Source: JACKAQ01 sp965227145 (GTDB lineage: Bacteria; Calditrichota; Calditrichia; RBG-13-44-9; J075). From it: DNA of 64,000 nt. Position numbers and translations under genes: made by a program. Shown here in pieces: positions 60,471 to 64,000 of this stretch (position 1 is the first letter of the stretch; every line of letters begins with the position of its first letter). The stretch spans positions 4,402,001 through 4,466,000 of the forward strand of contig OZ245730.1 in the NCBI GenBank assembly GCA_965227145.1. Direction: 5' to 3'. The notes below the pieces were generated by a model, which was not told where the DNA came from, ran no database searches, and worked only from the letters and a program-made list of their open reading frames with translations.

Positions 60471-60508
60471 GCAAAACGGCGCGCCCGTTAAAGAGAGCGC
60501 CGTTTTGC
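60471..60508 (-). terminator. Hairpin terminator of acs
   Basis: GCAAAACGGCGC (60471-60482) pairs perfectly with GCGCCGTTTTGC (60497-60508). The minus-strand tail is AAATGTTTTA, 50 bases past the acs stop. Confidence 0.75.
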
Positions 60509-60557
60509 GGTTAAAAATCCTGGATCGACTATGCGCTAAATTGCGCTTGCACCAGGT

Positions 60558-62483
60558 TTATAGTCGGTTTTCAACGAGAGAATCGACCACAGCCGGATCT
60601 GCCAGCGTGGAGGTATCTCCCAATTTGTCGAGCTCGCCTTCGGCGATTTTGCGCAAAATGCGGCGCATAATTTTGCCGGAACGGGTTTTGGGCAACGCGG
60701 GTGTAAACTGGATTTTATCCGGCATTGCGTGCGGTCCCAAATGTTCCCGGACAGATTTTTTGATAGCTTTCACCAAATCGTCGCTCGGATCTACGCCGGT
60801 CATCAGCGTGACGTATGCGTAAATGCCCTGCCCTTTGATATCGTGCGGGAAACCCACAACCGCGGCTTCGGCAACGCCTTCGGCATGTCCGATCGCGCCT
60901 TCAACTTCGGCGGTACCGATCCGGTGACCGGAAACGTTCAACACGTCATCCACACGGCCGGTGATCCAGTAATAGCCATCTTCATCACGACGGGCGCCGT
61001 CGCCGGTAAAATAGTAGCCGGGATACATCGCAAAGTAGGTTTGTTTGAATCGCTCGTGATCGCCGTAAACGGTGCGCATTTGCGACGGCCAGGATGTTTT
61101 GATAGCCAGCAATCCCTGGGTTGCGCCTTCCTGCTCTTCACCTTTTTCATTGAGCAAAACCGGCTCGATACCGAAAAACGGCAACGTTGCAGAACCGGGT
61201 TTGGTGGGAGTTGCGCCGGGCAATGGCGTAATCAACACGCCGCCGGTTTCCGTTTGCCACCAGGTATCGACGATCGGGCAATTCTCTTTCCCGACGACGG
61301 ATTGATACCATTTCCATTCCGGCTCTTTGATGGGCTCGCCAACAGTGCCCAATATCCGCACGCTGGATAAATCGTATTTGTTCACCCAAGTGTCGCCCTC
61401 TTTCATCAGCGAACGGATGGCGGTTGGCGCTGTGTAAAACTGGGTAACTTTATGTTTTTCAACAACTTGCCAAAATCTGCCGTAATCAGGATAGGTGGGT
61501 ACACCTTCGAACATCATTGTAATGGCACCGTTACACATGGGTCCGTATATAATGTATGAATGTCCGGTTATCCAGCCGATATCGGCGGTGCACCAATAGA
61601 TATCGCCGGGTTTGTAGTCAAATATTAGTTCGTGCGTAAACGATGTGTATACTGCGTATCCGCCGGTCGTGTGCAGTACGCCTTTGGGTTTTCCGGTGGA
61701 GCCGGATGTGTATAAAATGAATAATGGATCTTCCGCGTCCATTACTTCGGGTTCGCAAACTGCTGAAACTTTGGCCATTTCTTCGTGCCACCAGTGGTCG
61801 CGCCCGTTCTGCATGTTTACGGGTTGGCCGGTGCGTTGAACAACAAAAATATGTTTGATTGACGGGCATCTGGGTGCGGCGGCGTCTGCATTTGCTTTCA
61901 TGGGGATGTTGTTTTTTGCCCCGCGAACTGCGGTATCCTGTGTGATGAGTGCGACACATTCGGAATCGTTGATGCGATCGACCAGCGCTTCCGCACTGAA
62001 CGCACCAAAAACGATAGAGTGAACCGCACCGATTCGTGCACAGGCTAACATGGCAAAAGCCAATTCCGGGATCATCTGCATGTAAATGCACACACGGTCG
62101 CCTTTTTTAACGCCGTGCGCTTTCAGCACATTCGAAAATTTTTGCACTTCCGCCAATACTTGCGCATAGGAAAATGATTCGCTTTCATCGGGATTATTGC
62201 CTTCCCAGATAATGGCGGTATTGTCGCCGTTGCCGGCTTTCACGTGGCGATCGAGGCAGTTGTAGGTGATATTTAATTTTCCACCCTTATACCAGGCAAT
62301 TTCCGGATTTACGAAATCGAATTCACGAACGGTGTGCCATTTATCGTACCAGTCTATCCGTTCGGCTATTTCGCTCCAGAATTTATCGGGATCTGCGATG
62401 GATCGCTCATACATTTCCCGGTACTGATCCAATGAACTGATATGTGCATTTTTCGATGCATTCGAATCAGGATGATACTTCAT
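60558..62483 (-). CDS. acs: Acetyl-CoA synthetase (AMP-forming)
   Basis: A 641-aa enzyme activating acetate to acetyl-CoA with release of AMP and PPi. Motifs are YTSGSTGKPKGVLHTTGGY, TVGEPIKEPEWKWY, DTWWQTETGGVLITPLPG and the C-terminal LPKTRSGKIMRRILRKI. The last contains the catalytic, acetylation-prone Lys. ETGG and GEPI distinguish it from the neighbouring propionyl-CoA synthetase. GGAGGGCC precedes the ATG. A terminator on each side suggests its own transcript or partial read-through from the upstream symporter gene. Confidence 0.96.
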   Translation of the reverse strand: MKYHPDSNASKNAHISSLDQYREMYERSIADPDKFWSEIAERIDWYDKWHTVREFDFVNPEIAWYKGGKLNITYNCLDRHVKAGNGDNTAIIWEGNNPDESESFSYAQVLAEVQKFSNVLKAHGVKKGDRVCIYMQMIPELAFAMLACARIGAVHSIVFGAFSAEALVDRINDSECVALITQDTAVRGAKNNIPMKANADAAAPRCPSIKHIFVVQRTGQPVNMQNGRDHWWHEEMAKVSAVCEPEVMDAEDPLFILYTSGSTGKPKGVLHTTGGYAVYTSFTHELIFDYKPGDIYWCTADIGWITGHSYIIYGPMCNGAITMMFEGVPTYPDYGRFWQVVEKHKVTQFYTAPTAIRSLMKEGDTWVNKYDLSSVRILGTVGEPIKEPEWKWYQSVVGKENCPIVDTWWQTETGGVLITPLPGATPTKPGSATLPFFGIEPVLLNEKGEEQEGATQGLLAIKTSWPSQMRTVYGDHERFKQTYFAMYPGYYFTGDGARRDEDGYYWITGRVDDVLNVSGHRIGTAEVEGAIGHAEGVAEAAVVGFPHDIKGQGIYAYVTLMTGVDPSDDLVKAIKKSVREHLGPHAMPDKIQFTPALPKTRSGKIMRRILRKIAEGELDKLGDTSTLADPAVVDSLVENRL

Positions 62484-62511
62484 ACTTTCGGCCCTCCTGC
62501 AGGTTTTAAAA

Positions 62512-62542
62512 CAGGATCGGGTTTACCAAAAACCCGATCCTG
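62512..62542 (-). terminator. Terminator between the symporter and acs
   Basis: CAGGATCGGGTTT (62512-62524) pairs with AAACCCGATCCTG (62530-62542) around ACCAA. On the minus strand it is followed by TTTTAAAA. It lies 20 bases past the symporter stop and just upstream of the acs ribosome-binding site. Confidence 0.8.
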
Positions 62543-62562
62543 CAATAATTCAACAAAAACAT

Positions 62563-64000
62563 TTAGTGAACATTTGACGCACCTTTAGCGCCGCGCGGGA
62601 TGCGGATATCTTCAATCAGTTGCTGAATTTCAGCCGGCGGTTCCGGCGTGAATTTAGAAACGATAAAAGATACAATAAAGTTCAGAATCATGCCAACAGT
62701 TCCTATGCCTTCCGGCGAAATTCCGAACCACCAGTTTGCTGTGGTGTTTGCAGCAGGGTTCACAAATTTGAAATAAATGATGTAAGCTGCTGTAAATACA
62801 ATACCTACAATCATACCGGACAGGGCACCTTCTTTGTTGGTGCGTTTGGAGAAAATACCCAAAATGATTGCCGGGAAGAAAGATGCCGCAGCCAAACCGA
62901 ACGCAAACGCCACAACCTGCGCCACAAATCCCGGCGGGTTGATGCCAAAATAACCGGCGAGCAACACCGCGAAACCGGCTGCAACACGTGCATACATCAG
63001 CTCATTTTTCTCTGTTGTTTCCGGGGCGAACACATTTTTGATCAGGTCGTGCGAGATGGATGTGGATATTACCAGCAGCAATCCGGCAGCCGTGGATAGC
63101 GCGGCAGCCAAACCACCGGCAGCCACCAAAGCAACCACCCAGTTTGGCAACTGAGCAACTTCCGGGTTTGCCAACACAATAATATCGCGATCAAATGTTA
63201 CGAGTTCATTGGCCAAACCATCTGCGGCTTTTGGTCCGCGATACTGAATCAGACCGTCGCCATTTTTGTCTTCCCATTTGATCAAACCGGTTTTGCTCCA
63301 CGATTCAAACCAATGCTGGTCTTGTCCGGCTGCCAGTGCGGATGCGTGCAGTTCTTCCGGGCTTTTTTCGTTTAATGTCAGAATGATGTTGGTGCGTGCA
63401 AATGCTGCCACTGCCGGTGCAGTGGTATACAGCAACGCGATGAAAAACAGCGCCCAACCGGCGGAAGAACGGGCGTCGCGCACTTTGGGAACGGTGAAAA
63501 ACCGGATAATCACGTGCGGTAAACCGGCAGTACCAACCATTAGTGCGAGGGTAATGGCAAACACGTCTATCGGCAGTTTGGCACCTTGCCCGGTGTATGC
63601 GGCAAAGCCAAGATCCTGCTGTAATGCATCCAGTTTGTCCAGCAAATAACCGCTGCCATCAGCCAGTTCGCTACCGAATCCCAATTGCGGAATCGGGTTA
63701 CCGGTCATCAAAATGGAGATAAAAATTGCCGGGATCAAATAGGCAACGATAAGTACGCAATATTGGGCAACCTGAGTGTAGGTAATCCCTTTCATTCCGC
63801 CCAGCACTGCATAAATGAAAACGATGATCATCCCGATGATCACACCGGAGTTGATTTCAACTTCCAAAAAGCGTGAAAATACAATACCGACGCCGCGCAT
63901 TTGCCCGGCAACATAGGTAAAGGAAACGAAGATTGCGCAAATCACCGCCACAACCCGGGCGCCTTTGGAATAATAGCGTTCAGCAACAAAATCCGGCACG
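62563..64000 (-). CDS. Sodium:solute symporter, acetate-type (partial, 5' end beyond window)
   Basis: The C-terminal 479 residues or so of an SSS-family transporter; the gene enters from the right edge and has no start here. PDFVAERYYSKGARVVAVICAIFVSFTYVAGQMRGVG and VLGGMKGITYTQVAQY match the ActP / VC_2705-type acetate or carboxylate symporters. A hydrophilic insert near the middle (WEDKNGDGLIQYRGPKAADG) looks like an EF-hand-type calcium loop. With acs directly downstream, acetate or another short carboxylate is the likely substrate. The VC_2705-type is my best guess for subfamily because of the insert. Confidence 0.9.
   Translation of the reverse strand, partial: VPDFVAERYYSKGARVVAVICAIFVSFTYVAGQMRGVGIVFSRFLEVEINSGVIIGMIIVFIYAVLGGMKGITYTQVAQYCVLIVAYLIPAIFISILMTGNPIPQLGFGSELADGSGYLLDKLDALQQDLGFAAYTGQGAKLPIDVFAITLALMVGTAGLPHVIIRFFTVPKVRDARSSAGWALFFIALLYTTAPAVAAFARTNIILTLNEKSPEELHASALAAGQDQHWFESWSKTGLIKWEDKNGDGLIQYRGPKAADGLANELVTFDRDIIVLANPEVAQLPNWVVALVAAGGLAAALSTAAGLLLVISTSISHDLIKNVFAPETTEKNELMYARVAAGFAVLLAGYFGINPPGFVAQVVAFAFGLAAASFFPAIILGIFSKRTNKEGALSGMIVGIVFTAAYIIYFKFVNPAANTTANWWFGISPEGIGTVGMILNFIVSFIVSKFTPEPPAEIQQLIEDIRIPRGAKGASNVH

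Overview
The window looks like a chromosomal segment of a Gram-negative bacterium of the FCB (Fibrobacterota-Chlorobiota-Bacteroidota) assemblage, most like Calditrichota or a neighbouring candidate phylum. This rests on sequence character, not on a database search. A secreted protein ends in an 'NFPNPFNPET' FlgD/T9SS-like sorting tail. DUF4266 and DUF3570 genes are present, as are many small outer-membrane barrel proteins. Ribosome-binding sites are ordinary AGGAGG types, with some GTG and TTG starts. I recognised no rRNA, tRNA or CRISPR array, but I could not run a covariance-model scan.

Layout. 1-8.1 kb is housekeeping: rplU-rpmA, an UPF0173 metallohydrolase, a crotonase, a LysM protein, a sigma-54 response regulator, an HNH nuclease and trpS-scpA. 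At 8.3-10.7 kb is a secreted PIG-L-type deacetylase. 10.7-16.3 kb is an accessory island: an IS4-family element sits inside a CCCCCTTCGAAGGGGG palindrome, followed by tandem palindrome arrays, a 928-aa NB-ARC/TPR STAND protein and a second repeat cluster. 16.3-18.6 kb encodes a secreted GH13 enzyme. 18.8-25.5 kb is a MarR-RND efflux operon (MFP, permease, TolC, CrcB). 25.8-28.5 kb holds an adaptor and two ABC ATPases with no permease. 28.8-38 kb is mixed metabolism: UDP-glucuronate decarboxylase, an RmlC-like cupin, an HDOD protein, a KamA radical SAM enzyme, fumarylacetoacetase with an uncharacterised partner, a Phd/PIN toxin-antitoxin pair and glycogen synthase.

38.1-46.4 kb is a minus-strand, envelope-directed cluster. 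It contains three barrel-like proteins, a dihaem HzsA-like lipoprotein, a DUF4266 lipoprotein, a DUF3570 protein and a large beta-propeller protein with a sorting tail. I read it as a candidate extracytoplasmic redox system.

46.8-64 kb is an acetate/short-chain acyl-CoA island. It has a small membrane protein, a symporter-histidine kinase fusion (CbrA/CrbS-like), a receiver-only regulator and a pseudokinase fused to a DnaQ-type exonuclease. It also has pyrophosphatase, a cNMP-CBS-DUF294 protein, thiolase, adenylate kinase, propionyl-CoA synthetase, acetyl-CoA synthetase and a sodium:solute symporter cut by the window end. The products fit together: uptake, activation to acyl-CoA with AMP and PPi release, AMP recycling by Adk, PPi removal by Ppa, C4 entry by thiolase, and sensing by the kinase module. 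The strongest unusual features are the pseudokinase-exonuclease fusion, the HzsA-like/DUF4266/DUF3570 cluster, the repeat-embedded STAND gene, and several extragenic palindrome families bearing GTAG at one end.
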